Assembly: GCF_001427585.1 (NCBI RefSeq)
Contig: NZ_LMGY01000017.1
Coordinates: 1 to 64,000, forward strand
Reading direction: 5' to 3'
Length of the DNA stretch: 64,000 bases
Origin: Pseudoxanthomonas sp. Root630
Lineage (GTDB): Bacteria; Pseudomonadota; Gammaproteobacteria; Xanthomonadales; Xanthomonadaceae
Each line of letters begins with the position of its first letter. Positions within the stretch are counted from its first letter, which is position 1. The notes beneath the pieces were generated by a model. That model made no database searches, was not told where the DNA came from, and saw only the letters and a program-made list of their open reading frames with translations. Below, in pieces: positions 17,810 to 26,895 of this stretch. The position numbers were made by a program, and so were the translations under genes.

Positions 17810-18541
17810 ATGAAGGCGGGAATCGCGATGGGTCTGCTGCTGGCCAGCGCGTCGTTGCAGGCGGGCGAAGCCGGGGAGCCTGTGCGTTTCCCGGCGACGG
17901 CCCGCGTGGTGCTGGACGCCGAAGGCGTGCCCCAGCAGGTGCAGGCGAATCCGAAGCTGCCGTCGGTGGTGCGCCATGCGGTCGAGGAGCGGATCGCCCG
18001 ATGGCGCTTCGAGCCGGCGCGCGTGAACGGGGTACCCAAGCCGGGTATCACCCATGTCCGCCTGAAAGCCTGCGCGATACCGCAGGCCGATGGGGGCATG
18101 CGCATTGGCATGGACTACGCGGCGAATGGGCCGGGCTACGCCGATGACGCCCTGCGGCTGCCCCCGCTGCCCTATCCGCCGCTGGCGGCGCGGGCCGGCG
18201 CGGAGGGCAGCTTCGAGCTCACGGTGCGGGTGGGGCGGGACGGCCGGGCATCCCTGGCCTCGGTCAAGACCCGGCGCGGGTCGGTGGGCGACTTCCGGCA
18301 TGCCATGGAGGCGTGGGTGGACTCGATCCGCTACCAGCCGGAAGTCGTGGACGGACATCCCATCGAGACCCAGCTGCGCTTTCCGGTGGCGTTCTTCTTC
18401 GAGACCCGCACCGCGTCGTCCCCCGATCCGAGGACGCTGGACGCCCGGTCGCCTGAATGTGCTGCCGCTGCCGGGCAGCAGGACGACCCCATGACCCCGG
18501 TCGTGCTGGATTCCCCCTTCAAGCCGCTGTCCACCGGCTGA
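17810..18541 (+). CDS. Exported protein with two TonB-C-terminal-like domains (paralogue 2)
   Basis: 243 aa, a clear tandem paralogue of the preceding gene: same order of two TonB-C-like domains (RVVLDAEGVPQQVQANPKLP ... RIARWRFEPARVNG; LPYPPLAARAGAEGSFELTV ... WVDSIRYQPEVVDG) and same terminus (VLDSPFKPLSTG). Signal peptide MKAGIAMGLLLASASLQAG. I use the ATG at 17810 because GAGGAG lies 11 nt upstream; a longer frame begins at a GTG at 17783. A conserved Cys pair region (KACAIP, PECAAA) is shared with paralogue 1. Confidence 0.75.
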   Translation: MKAGIAMGLLLASASLQAGEAGEPVRFPATARVVLDAEGVPQQVQANPKLPSVVRHAVEERIARWRFEPARVNGVPKPGITHVRLKACAIPQADGGMRIGMDYAANGPGYADDALRLPPLPYPPLAARAGAEGSFELTVRVGRDGRASLASVKTRRGSVGDFRHAMEAWVDSIRYQPEVVDGHPIETQLRFPVAFFFETRTASSPDPRTLDARSPECAAAAGQQDDPMTPVVLDSPFKPLSTG

Positions 18542-18858
18542 TCGCGCCTCACCCGTGGCTGGTACCCCGGGAGCCGACCCGTGCGCGACACCTCAATTGT
18601 TATGTGACGAAACTCTCACAACCCCGGTCTGTAAGCTAAGATACGGATCACATTAGTGCTGCAGGCAGGCCGGGCCCCGGTCCCCGCGGCACTACAGGGG
18701 GTGTACCCGACCGGTTCCGCAGCGTGCTGCCGGGCCGCGGTGGGCGCCAGCCAGGAAGGCGTTGTCTTTCCGGAAGGTCGTAGGGGATCCGTTCGTCGAT
18801 GTCGCGCAATTTCTTGGCTGGTCTGCGCCTGCGGGGCGCTTCGTGTGTATCTCCTCCC
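18542..18858 (+). other. Intergenic region upstream of the DUF11-protein gene
   Basis: 317 nt without a supported gene. 18590-18660 is less GC-rich (TTGTTATGTGACGAAACTC ... TAAGCTAAGATACGG) and may hold the promoter; TAAGAT could be a -10 but no good -35 is visible. A GC-rich stretch from 18668 can form hairpins. An ATG at 18799 in frame with the next gene is an alternative start with a GGGGA site 12 nt before it. Confidence 0.4.
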
Positions 18859-20538
18859 ATGACCTCGATCCGTCGCACGGCCCGGCCGCCGCGACGCCGG
18901 CTGTCGCGCCTGCTGGGGCAGGCCGGGCTGGTCGTTGCGGGACTGTTCGCGGCCGGTTCGGCGTTCGCCCTGCTGACCGGCACCTGGACGACCAACGGGT
19001 CCAGTTCCGCCACGACGAGTGTCAGCGGCATCAGCGTGACCTGGACCGGCACCGCCAACCAGAACTACGCCAACGGCACGTTCAACGCGACCAACAACAG
19101 CTGGTGGACCGATCCGTACGGCGGCACCGTCAACAACGGCACCTCGCTGGTGATCCTGCACGACACCGGTACCCGCACCTACACCGCCACCTTCAGCAAG
19201 CCGGTCGACAACCCGGTGCTGCATATCGACCGCCTGGGCGGCGCGATCGACAGTGATCCCAACAGCTCGCGCTGGACGCTGACGGGCTCAGCGTCGCAGG
19301 GCGGCTCGGTCACGATGACCCGCCTGAGCGGGAACGCGCAGTTCATGGTGCAGCCGGCGCAGAACCGCTTCTTCCGTCAATTGGGTGCGTTCTCGGGCGA
19401 CGCCGATGCGGAATGCCGCACCGGCAACGCCAACTCGGTCGCACGCGGCACGGCTTGCGGTTCGGTGCAGTTCAACGGCACCGGCGTCACCAGCCTGACC
19501 TTCAGCATCGACCTCACCGGTCCGACCGGTGGCGACGAACTGGAGATGCGCTGGAGCTTCGACGGCTCCAAGGTGATCGTGCGCAAGCAGACCGTCGGCG
19601 GCACCGGCACGTTCGCCTTCACCGCCAGCGATGCGCTGTCGCAGACGTTCAACCTGACCACGACGGCGGTGAACACGCCGGTGGCCTCGAGCACCTACGC
19701 GATCGCCAACCACGCCGCCCCGATCACGCTCACCGAGTCCCAGGTGGCCGGCTACCTGCTGACCAGCGCCACCTGCGTCGACCAGAGCGGCGCCACGGTA
19801 TCGGCCACGGTCAACGCCACCACGCGCCAGGTGGTGATCCCGACCGCGAACTACCGCGCCAACCAGACCCTGACCTGCACGCTGACCAACACGCGACAGT
19901 CGACGCTGGCGCTGGCCAAGCGCTGGGTGAACGCGGCCATCAACGATACCGCCGCGTTGTCGGCGACGGGCGGCACCAATGCGGCCAGCCTGGCGTCCAC
20001 GGCCAACACCGCGTCCGAAACCGACACCGGTGCGGCGGTCGCGGTGGCTGCCGGCAACGTCATCACCCTGGGCGAGACGTTGGGCGCGGGGAATGCGCGC
20101 AACTACAACGCCAGCGCGTGGAGCTGCACGGGCGGCAACCTCAGTGGGAGCACCCTGACGCTGACGGCCGCGCACACCGGCCTGGATATCGTCTGCACCA
20201 TCACCAACACCGCGCGCCTGGTGGATCTGTCGGTGAGCAAGACGACGGGTGCGGGTTCCGCCGTGTCCGGCGACCTGCGCACGTTCACCGTCCTGGTCTC
20301 GAACGCGGGCCCCGAGGCGGCCGATGGCGCCGTCGTCACCGATGCGCCCGGGGCCGGATTGACCTGCCCGCCGGCCGGCAACCCGATCACCTGCAGTGCT
20401 GGCGGTGGCGCGCAATGCCCGGGTACCGGCGCACTGGCCGGTCTGGTGGGCAGTGGCGTGGCGATCCCCGCGCTGCCGTCCGGCGGTACCGTCACCTTCC
20501 TGGTGCCCTGCCGCGTGACCGCTACCGGACAGCCCTGA
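18859..20538 (+). CDS. Exported DUF11-type repeat protein
   Basis: About 559 aa. Arg-rich start then a signal peptide core (LLGQAGLVVAGLFAAGSAFA). An N-terminal block rich in T, S, N and G of about 220 residues is followed by immunoglobulin-like modules: one with FNLTTTAVNTPVASSTYAI, one opening STLALAKRWVNAAINDTAAL, each closing with a Cys-containing CTLTNTRQ or CTITNTAR strand, and a final DUF11 domain (VDLSVSKTTGAGSAVSGDLR ... VSNAGPEAADGAVVTDAPG). The C-terminus is short after the DUF11 domain and has no obvious anchor. Such proteins are surface-exposed or secreted; function unknown. The start is uncertain (18799 also possible). Confidence 0.75.
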   Translation: MTSIRRTARPPRRRLSRLLGQAGLVVAGLFAAGSAFALLTGTWTTNGSSSATTSVSGISVTWTGTANQNYANGTFNATNNSWWTDPYGGTVNNGTSLVILHDTGTRTYTATFSKPVDNPVLHIDRLGGAIDSDPNSSRWTLTGSASQGGSVTMTRLSGNAQFMVQPAQNRFFRQLGAFSGDADAECRTGNANSVARGTACGSVQFNGTGVTSLTFSIDLTGPTGGDELEMRWSFDGSKVIVRKQTVGGTGTFAFTASDALSQTFNLTTTAVNTPVASSTYAIANHAAPITLTESQVAGYLLTSATCVDQSGATVSATVNATTRQVVIPTANYRANQTLTCTLTNTRQSTLALAKRWVNAAINDTAALSATGGTNAASLASTANTASETDTGAAVAVAAGNVITLGETLGAGNARNYNASAWSCTGGNLSGSTLTLTAAHTGLDIVCTITNTARLVDLSVSKTTGAGSAVSGDLRTFTVLVSNAGPEAADGAVVTDAPGAGLTCPPAGNPITCSAGGGAQCPGTGALAGLVGSGVAIPALPSGGTVTFLVPCRVTATGQP

Positions 20539-20639
20539 CCGGGACGCCGCGTCGCGCCCCCGGGGCGTGTCGCGGAGGCGCTTCCTTTCCCCGCGCTCAG
20601 TGACTATCGTGCGGCGACCTTCTTCGCCGCACCGATTCG

Positions 20640-22739
20640 ATGAGCCGTACCGCATGGATGTGGGTGGTCGTGGTGATGACCACCGTGGCGATCGCCGCCA
20701 CCTTCCTGTTCACGCCCCGATTCCCCGTGCCCGTCCCCGATGCCGGTCCGCCGCTGACGCCGTTCGGCTGGGCGGCGGAGCGGACGCTCGCGGCCGGTGA
20801 CGGCGTGCGCGGCGCGCAGGACGGCGCGGGCGCGCAGGCGCGCTTCGACGACCCCTGGGGCATCGTCGTCATGGAGGACGGCACGCGTTACGTCGCCGAC
20901 GCGGGCGACAACAATCGCATCCGCCGCATCGCACCCGACGGCCTGGTAAGCACGCTGGCCGGCGGCGTTGAAGGCTTCGCCGACGGCACCGGCAGCGCTG
21001 CCGCGTTCAATACGCCTTCCGCCCTTGCGCGCGACCTCGACGACAACCTGTACGTCGCCGACACCGGCAATCACGCCATCCGCAGGATTACACCGGAAGG
21101 CGTGGTGACCACCGTCGCCGGCACCGGCCAAGCGGGGTACCGAGACGGCCCGGGCGCGCAAGCCCAGTTCAACGGACCGGTCGGCGTGGCGGTGGATGGG
21201 CGTGGGCGCGTCTTCGTTGCAGACACCTACAACGACCGCATCCGCATGATCGACCGCGATGGCCAGGTGACGACCCTGGCGGGTGGCGATGCGCCGGGCT
21301 TCCTCGACGGCACCGGCAGCGACGCGCGCTTCGACACGCCTACCGCGGTGGCGGTGGATGCGACCGGCATCGTCTGGGTCGCGGACCTGCGCAACGATGC
21401 GATCCGCCGCATCGAACCGCACGGCGGCGTCAGCACGCTGCCATTGCGGCCCGACACGGACACGACCATGGGGCCGCGTCGCCCGCTCGCCCTCGCGCTC
21501 ACCCACGACGGCCACCTCTACGTCGGCGAGCTGTACACCGGGCGCGTGATGCAGGTGATGCGCGATGGCCGCTGGCACGTGCTGGCGGGTCATCTGCCTG
21601 GCCAGCGCCTGTCGCGCCCCGCGGGCCTGGCGGTGGATGCGGCCGGGCGCGTGCACTTCACTGATGCGGGCAGCCATCGCGTGCATCGGCTTGCGCCCCT
21701 GGCGGTCGGCACGGCGCCTGCGGTATCGCCCGTGGGGCCTTCGCCGGAAGATCCGTTGCCCGCCACCGCCGGCCGCTGGCCACTCGCGCCGCAGGACGGG
21801 TGGCACGAAGTCGTGGGTACGCTGGGCGAAGTCCGTGGCGACTACTCAGGCGAGAGTCGCCACCACCTGCATGGCGGGCTCGACATCCGTGGCGATGTCG
21901 GCGCGACCGTGCTCGCCATCGCGGACGGCAAGGTCAGCAGCCCCAGCGCGGCATGGGGCTTCGACGGTCTGGGCGAAGGCCTGGGCCTGGGTGCGCTGGA
22001 CTACATCCACATGCGGGTGGGGCGCACGTCGCGCGGCGATCTGCTGGATCCGACGCGCTTCCAACTGCTGCACGATCTCAGTGGCGATCCGGGCCGCATC
22101 CGTGTGCGTCGCGGCACCCGCTTCGCCGCGGGCGATCCGCTGGGCACGGTGAACCGCATGGCGCATGTGCACCTTTCGATCGGCCCATCCGGTTACGAGC
22201 GCAATGCCATCGGCCTCGGCTTCACCGGTTTCACCGATGCCTACGCGCCGCGCATCGATGACGTGACGTTGTTCGACACGCTGGACCAGCCGATCGACGC
22301 GAAGCAGGACGGTCGCGTGGTGGTGTCGCGTGACCTGCAGGGCGTGCGCATCGTGGTGGAGGCCTGGGACCAGGTGGACCGTAACCTGCCGCGCCGTCGC
22401 CTGGGCCTGTACGCGCTCGGCTATCAGCTGTTGCACGGCGACGGCACGCCGGTGGCGGGCTACGAAGCGCCGCGCATGAACATCGATTTCCAGCGCCTGC
22501 CTTCCGATGATGCGGTGCAGGTCGCTTACGCGCCCGGCAGTGGCATCACCGTGCACGGCAGCGCCGTGACCCGGTTCCGCTACAGCGTGACCAACACGGT
22601 GCGCGACGGCATGTGGGCCGAGGGTACCTGGCAGGCGGGCGAGCTACCGCCAGGCGATTACCTGTTGCGCGTCTCCGCGCGCGACCACAGCGGCAACGAG
22701 GCACAGGGCCGCCGCGACCTGAAGCTGCGGCTGCCGTAA
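20640..22739 (+). CDS. NHL-repeat beta-propeller fused to an M23-type (LytM) metallopeptidase domain
   Basis: 699 aa. N-terminal membrane anchor (MWVVVVMTTVAIAATFLF). Residues about 50-350 are NHL repeats, e.g. WGIVVMEDGTRYVADAGDNN, ARDLDDNLYVADTGNHAIRR and VAVDGRGRVFVADTYNDRIR, each followed by VSTLAG-like turns: about six blades. Residues about 390-520 resemble M23 peptidases: His411-x3-Asp415 in HLHGGLD and His509-x-His511 in HVHLSIG, a complete zinc set. A beta-rich C-terminal region (about 540-699) ends in a carbohydrate-binding-like sandwich. The fusion is unusual; a role in cell-wall turnover is inferred. No strong ribosome site before 20640. Confidence 0.8.
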   Translation: MSRTAWMWVVVVMTTVAIAATFLFTPRFPVPVPDAGPPLTPFGWAAERTLAAGDGVRGAQDGAGAQARFDDPWGIVVMEDGTRYVADAGDNNRIRRIAPDGLVSTLAGGVEGFADGTGSAAAFNTPSALARDLDDNLYVADTGNHAIRRITPEGVVTTVAGTGQAGYRDGPGAQAQFNGPVGVAVDGRGRVFVADTYNDRIRMIDRDGQVTTLAGGDAPGFLDGTGSDARFDTPTAVAVDATGIVWVADLRNDAIRRIEPHGGVSTLPLRPDTDTTMGPRRPLALALTHDGHLYVGELYTGRVMQVMRDGRWHVLAGHLPGQRLSRPAGLAVDAAGRVHFTDAGSHRVHRLAPLAVGTAPAVSPVGPSPEDPLPATAGRWPLAPQDGWHEVVGTLGEVRGDYSGESRHHLHGGLDIRGDVGATVLAIADGKVSSPSAAWGFDGLGEGLGLGALDYIHMRVGRTSRGDLLDPTRFQLLHDLSGDPGRIRVRRGTRFAAGDPLGTVNRMAHVHLSIGPSGYERNAIGLGFTGFTDAYAPRIDDVTLFDTLDQPIDAKQDGRVVVSRDLQGVRIVVEAWDQVDRNLPRRRLGLYALGYQLLHGDGTPVAGYEAPRMNIDFQRLPSDDAVQVAYAPGSGITVHGSAVTRFRYSVTNTVRDGMWAEGTWQAGELPPGDYLLRVSARDHSGNEAQGRRDLKLRLP

Positions 22740-22843
22740 CCCCGCTGCATTCTTTCCCCGACGGGTGTCGATCTCCGCCCGGCCCGTTCGTCGTCATGGA
22801 CAAGAGCGGCCGGATGGTCCGGTCCGGAAGACAGGAGAGCGCC

Positions 22844-23269
22844 ATGAAAGTGATGGTCATCGTGAAGGCCAGCCCGGAGTCCGAGGCCGGTGCAATGCCC
22901 AGCACCGCGTTGCTGGCCGAGATGGGCAAGTTCAATGAAGCGCTGGTCAGGGCCGGCATCATGCTGGCGGGCGAGGGCCTGCATCCCACCTCGCGCAGCG
23001 CGCGGGTGCGGTTCGACGGCAAGCAGCGCACTGTCATCGACGGGCCTTTCGGCGAGACCAAGGAGCTCATCGCCGGCTTCTGGCTGTGGCAGGTCCGCAA
23101 CCTGGACGAAGCGATCGAGTGGATCAAGCGCGCGCCCTTCGATGGTGGTGCCGAGATCGAACTGCGCCCTGTGTTCGAAGCCGACGACTTCGGCGATGCG
23201 CTGACGCCGGAACTGCGCGAACAGGAAGCGCGCCTGGCGGCCGACCTTCAATCCCGCAACCCGCAGTGA
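22844..23269 (+). CDS. YCII-related (DGPF-domain) protein
   Basis: 141 aa. Opens MKVMVIVKASPESEAG and carries the family block VIDGPFGETKELIAGFWLWQ, including the DGPF signature and a conserved Glu/Thr. YCII-like proteins form a ferredoxin-like dimer; enzymatic role unknown for this subgroup. ATG at 22844 has AGGAGAG 7 nt upstream. Ten nt before a VOC-family gene; such pairs are often near ECF sigma factors, though none is adjacent here. Confidence 0.85.
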   Translation: MKVMVIVKASPESEAGAMPSTALLAEMGKFNEALVRAGIMLAGEGLHPTSRSARVRFDGKQRTVIDGPFGETKELIAGFWLWQVRNLDEAIEWIKRAPFDGGAEIELRPVFEADDFGDALTPELREQEARLAADLQSRNPQ

Positions 23270-23279
23270 GGCGCAGGAC

Positions 23280-23687
23280 ATGAGCACCCAGATCTTCGTC
23301 AATCTGCCCGTGCGCGACCTGGACAAGGCCAAGGCCTTCTTCAGCGCGCTGGGTTACGCCTCGAACCCCCAGTTCACCGATGAGAACGCCGCCTGCGTGG
23401 TCATCAGCGACAGCATCTATGTGATGCTGCTGGTGGAGCCGTTCTTCCAGGGTTTCACCCGCAAGTCCCTTTGCGATGCGCGCACGCACACCGAGGTGCT
23501 GATCTGCTTCTCGGTCGCGAGTCGCAGCGAGGTGGATGCGATGGTCGCCAAGGCGCTGGCAGCCGGCGGCCGCGAGCCGATGGAGGCGAAAGACTACGGT
23601 TTCATGTACCAGCGCGGCTTCGAAGATCTCGATGGCCATCTGTGGGAAGTCGTGCGCATGGACGAGAGTGGCGTGCCAGCCGAGTAA
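23280..23687 (+). CDS. VOC-family (glyoxalase/bleomycin-resistance-like) protein
   Basis: 135 aa. Typical beta-alpha-beta-beta-beta start IFVNLPVRDLDKAKAFFSAL, then CVVISDSIYVMLLVEPFFQ and the C-terminal DLDGHLWEVVRM, where the Glu is a usual metal ligand in this superfamily. Subfamily resembles the PhnB/lactoylglutathione-lyase-like stand-alone VOC proteins. AGGAC before the ATG and 10-nt spacing place it in one unit with the YCII gene upstream. Confidence 0.85.
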   Translation: MSTQIFVNLPVRDLDKAKAFFSALGYASNPQFTDENAACVVISDSIYVMLLVEPFFQGFTRKSLCDARTHTEVLICFSVASRSEVDAMVAKALAAGGREPMEAKDYGFMYQRGFEDLDGHLWEVVRMDESGVPAE

Positions 23688-24189
23688 TGCCGACAGCAGC
23701 GGCTTGATGCGAATGCACACAGCGCATGACATTGCTCACATCAGGGTGTCGCGTCTTGCACAGTGTGGCGCGGTGCCATACAGATGAATCCATGACTCGT
23801 TCTGGCAGGAGGCCAAACGATGACCAAAGTGCGCGACGCGAGAACAAAGGTGGTGGTCAGAATTCGATCATGGGGCCGATCGCATCGATTGTCCTGAGCA
23901 CGGGATGCCAGAGTATGGCGATGGCGCAGGAAACGAGGCCGCCGCAGGCCCAACGGGCGATGGCGCCGCCATCGACCGGATCGGACGCGACCACCTGCAT
24001 CGCGAACAAGGACAGGCGTGGCTGCGGGGCGGGGAGCAGCGCTTGCAGGAACTCCGGCCGGCCGTCCACGCGCCGCCAGCGGAACCGCAGCGAGAGCCCG
24101 CCGCGCTCGCGCGCTGAACCCGTGCTTGTCGCGTCCCGTCGGCGTGCGGTTTAATCCGCACGGGGACAACGATGCCACGGGAGGCATCC
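23688..24189. other. 502-nt gap with no convincing gene
   Basis: 23690-23880 has lower G+C than its surroundings. Open frames exist on both strands (for example 23857-24069 minus, from a GTG, with one hydrophobic stretch ARWACGGLVSCAIAILWHP) but none has a ribosome site or a recognisable domain. The region may hold remnants of a lost gene and the promoter of the S9 peptidase gene. Confidence 0.4.
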
Positions 24190-26124
24190 ATGGGATGGGG
24201 AACAAGGAGTGTGGGCATCTTGCTGGGATGCCTGTTGGCGCCGTGGGCGCACGCGCAGGTGGACCTGGAGCCGTTCCTGAAGCAGGACGTGCTGGAAACC
24301 CTGAAGATTTCGCCTACCGGCGAGTACTACGCGCTGACCGTGCCGCTGGAGGACCAGACGATCCTTGCCGTGCAGCGGCGCAGCGACCGGCAGATCACCG
24401 CCAAGATCACCGCCGGCAGCGACAGCATCATCGACGACGTCTGGTGGGTCAGCGATGAGCGTGTCGTCGTCTCGGTCGCGAAGAAATATGGTTCGCGCGA
24501 CCAGCCCTATGCCACCGGCGAGTTGTACGCCACCAATGTCGACGGCACCGTGCGTCGCCAGATCTTCGGCCGCTATGGCCTGGATGGCAATGAACTGCAG
24601 CCGCGCGCGGCCGAGCTGGTCGATCCGATGCCGAACGATCCGCGCAAGGTGCTGATCAGCATGTATGCGCTGGACACGTCGATGCCGAACACCCGGCTGA
24701 TGAGTCTGGACGCCTTCAATGGCAACCTGGATACGCTCGCCACTGCACCCGTGCGTCGTGCGGATTTCGTCGTGGATGCGACGGGCCAGGTCCGCTTCGC
24801 GCTCGGTGCCGGCGAGGACAATGCCAGCAAGCTCTACCACCGCGCGGGCAGCGACACGCCCTGGGCGCTGATCAACGACGAGAACGCGACGCGGCGCGTC
24901 GAAGTGCCGTTGGGCTTCGCGCCCGACGGTCGCACGGCCTACCTGCAGGTCGAGCAGCGCGAAGGACCGGACGCGATCATGGCGCTGGATACGGTGACCG
25001 GCGAACGCACGCAACTGCTGCGCGATGCGGTGGTCGACCCCTACCGGATCATCCGCGCGCCGGGCGGTCGCACGCCGGTGGGCAGTTTCTTCATGCACGA
25101 CAAGCTCCGCACGGTGTTCTTCGACGACAAGTCGGAGACGGCGCGCCTGTACCGCAAGCTGGAGCGGTCGTTTCCCGGCCACTCGATCCTGATCACCTCC
25201 GGCACGCGCGACGGCAAGCTGAAGATCGTCCACATCTGGAACGACACCAGCCCGGGCGATTTCTACCTCTTCAATACCGAGACGAATGCCGCCGACCTGA
25301 TCTTCAGCCGACGCAAGTGGTTGGATCCGGCGAGCCTGGCGCCCAGCGAATCGGTCTCGCTGAAGGCGCGCGACGGCCTGCCGCTGCACGGCTACCTGAC
25401 GCGCCCGCGCGGCAGCCAAGGTCCGTTGCCGCTGGTGGTGATGCCGCATGGCGGACCGATCGGCGTCTTCGATCGCTGGGAGGTCGACGACGAGGCGCAG
25501 ATGCTGGCGCGCGCGGGATACGCCGTGCTGCGGCTCAATTTCCGAGGCTCAGGCAATTACGGGCGCGCGCACATGCAGGCCGGCGCGCGCGAGTGGGGTG
25601 GTGCGATGCAGGACGACCTCACCGATGCCACGCGCTGGGCGATCGAGCAGAAGATCGCCGACCCGCAGCGGGTCTGCCTGTACGGAGCAAGCTACGGCGG
25701 CTATGCGGCCCTGATGGGCGTCGCCAAGGAGCCGGCGATGTATCGCTGCGCGGCCGGCTACGTGGGTGTGTACGACCTTGAGCTGATGCACCGGCAGAAG
25801 TCGCGCAACGCCAAGTGGATCGGCAACTACATGAACGACTGGGTGGGCGACGATCGCACCGCGCTGGCCGACATTTCGCCTACCGCGTTGGCGGCGAAGA
25901 TCCGCGTGCCGGTGTTCCTGGCTGCGGGGGGCAAGGACGAGATCGCCCCGCAGGCGCACACGGAGCGGATGGAGAAGGCACTGAAGGCGGCGGGCGTGCC
26001 GGTGGAGACGCTGTACGTGCGCACCGAGGGCCATGGCTTCTATGCCGAAGCCAACCGACGCACCTATTACACGCAGTTGTTGGGCTTCCTTTCGCGCCAC
26101 CTTGGCGGCGCGAAAGCGAAGTAG
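24190..26124 (+). CDS. S9-family prolyl oligopeptidase-like peptidase, exported
   Basis: 644 aa. Signal peptide WGTRSVGILLGCLLAPWAHAQ. Residues about 30-390 form a beta-propeller-like region. The C-terminal alpha/beta hydrolase has the nucleophile elbow GASYGG (YGASYGGYAAL), the oxyanion segment MPHGGP, Asp in AAGGKDEIAP and the catalytic His in TEGHGFY. These assign it to S9 (acylaminoacyl-peptidase/DPP subgroup) acting in the periplasm on oligopeptides. ATG at 24190 is preceded by GGGAGG at 7 nt; the upstream ATG at 24172 lacks a site. Confidence 0.9.
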   Translation: MGWGTRSVGILLGCLLAPWAHAQVDLEPFLKQDVLETLKISPTGEYYALTVPLEDQTILAVQRRSDRQITAKITAGSDSIIDDVWWVSDERVVVSVAKKYGSRDQPYATGELYATNVDGTVRRQIFGRYGLDGNELQPRAAELVDPMPNDPRKVLISMYALDTSMPNTRLMSLDAFNGNLDTLATAPVRRADFVVDATGQVRFALGAGEDNASKLYHRAGSDTPWALINDENATRRVEVPLGFAPDGRTAYLQVEQREGPDAIMALDTVTGERTQLLRDAVVDPYRIIRAPGGRTPVGSFFMHDKLRTVFFDDKSETARLYRKLERSFPGHSILITSGTRDGKLKIVHIWNDTSPGDFYLFNTETNAADLIFSRRKWLDPASLAPSESVSLKARDGLPLHGYLTRPRGSQGPLPLVVMPHGGPIGVFDRWEVDDEAQMLARAGYAVLRLNFRGSGNYGRAHMQAGAREWGGAMQDDLTDATRWAIEQKIADPQRVCLYGASYGGYAALMGVAKEPAMYRCAAGYVGVYDLELMHRQKSRNAKWIGNYMNDWVGDDRTALADISPTALAAKIRVPVFLAAGGKDEIAPQAHTERMEKALKAAGVPVETLYVRTEGHGFYAEANRRTYYTQLLGFLSRHLGGAKAK

Positions 26125-26131
26125 GGCGGGA

Positions 26132-26506
26132 TCAGGCGCCGACGCGCCTGCGTACCGCCTCGAAATCGCGCACCGGCCGCACTTCGATGCTGCCGGTGCC
26201 GATCCAGGGGAATTCCTGCGCGATCTTCACCGCTTCTTCGAGACTGTCGGCTTCGATCAGGTTGTAGCCGCCGAGGATTTCCTTGGTCTCGGCGAAGGGC
26301 CCGTCGACGACCGTGGTCTTGCCATCGCGCACGCGGACCGTGCGCGCGGTGCTGCCATGTTCCAACTGCTGGGATTCGATCAGCGTGCCGCCGGCTTTCA
26401 GTTCGTCGGCGTGGGTGATGCAACCGTGCATCATCCGGTCGAACGCGCCCTCGGGCAGCGCGTCGATCAGGGAATCGTCCGTGTAGACCATCAGCAGGAA
26501 CTTCAT
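26132..26506 (-). CDS. YCII-family (PhnB-type/DGPF) protein
   Basis: 124 aa. MKFLLMVYTDDSLIDALPEG start, HADELKAGGTLIESQQL, then VVDGPFAETKEILGGYNLIE with the DGPF signature, and the tail IGTGSIEVRPVRDFE. Similar in fold to the gene at 22844 but a different subgroup. GGGAGG lies 5 nt upstream of the ATG at 26506. Convergent with the S9 peptidase gene, 7 nt away. Confidence 0.87.
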   Translation of the reverse strand: MKFLLMVYTDDSLIDALPEGAFDRMMHGCITHADELKAGGTLIESQQLEHGSTARTVRVRDGKTTVVDGPFAETKEILGGYNLIEADSLEEAVKIAQEFPWIGTGSIEVRPVRDFEAVRRRVGA

Positions 26507-26595
26507 GCGCCCTCCCGGCGTGCCATGCAGGCCGGGATTGTGCCACGGGGGCGTGGCGGCCGATGTTCCGGCGACGTGACGCGCCTCGCCTGCGT

Positions 26596-26844
26596 TTACT
26601 CGGCCGCGGGCGAGCGGAACCAGGCTTCCACGGTGCCCTTGACCTTCATCGTCATCGGATTGCCGCGACGGTCCTTCGACTTGCCCACCGGCACGCGCAC
26701 CCAGCCCTCGCTGATGCAGTATTCCTCCACGTTGTCGCGTTCGACGCCGTTGAAGCGGATGCCCACGCCACGGTCCATCGCCTCGGCGTTGTGGAACGGG
26801 CTGCGCGGATCGGAGGACAGGTGGTCGGGAGGCGTGTCGGACAT
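26596..26844 (-). CDS. DUF3297 family protein
   Basis: 82 aa, the usual length. Carries the family pattern DHLSSDPRSPFHN, GVGIRFNGVERDNVEEYCIS, EGWVRVPVG and RGNPMTMKVKGTVEAWF. Soluble and small with no known function. Stands alone between a YCII gene and the DUF6445 gene, all on the minus strand. Confidence 0.88.
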   Translation of the reverse strand: MSDTPPDHLSSDPRSPFHNAEAMDRGVGIRFNGVERDNVEEYCISEGWVRVPVGKSKDRRGNPMTMKVKGTVEAWFRSPAAE

Positions 26845-26895
26845 GGCGGTGCGTCGTGCGTGCTTCGGGAGCGCAAGAATACCCGAAGCGGCGCC

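Noticed and set aside
18542-18858. Cyclic di-GMP or other riboswitch ahead of the DUF11 gene
   Set aside because: No match to riboswitch cores I know could be found by eye; only GC-rich hairpins.
23857-24069. Small membrane protein on the minus strand
   Set aside because: No ribosome site, GTG start inside an open frame that extends without a start, and no family resemblance.
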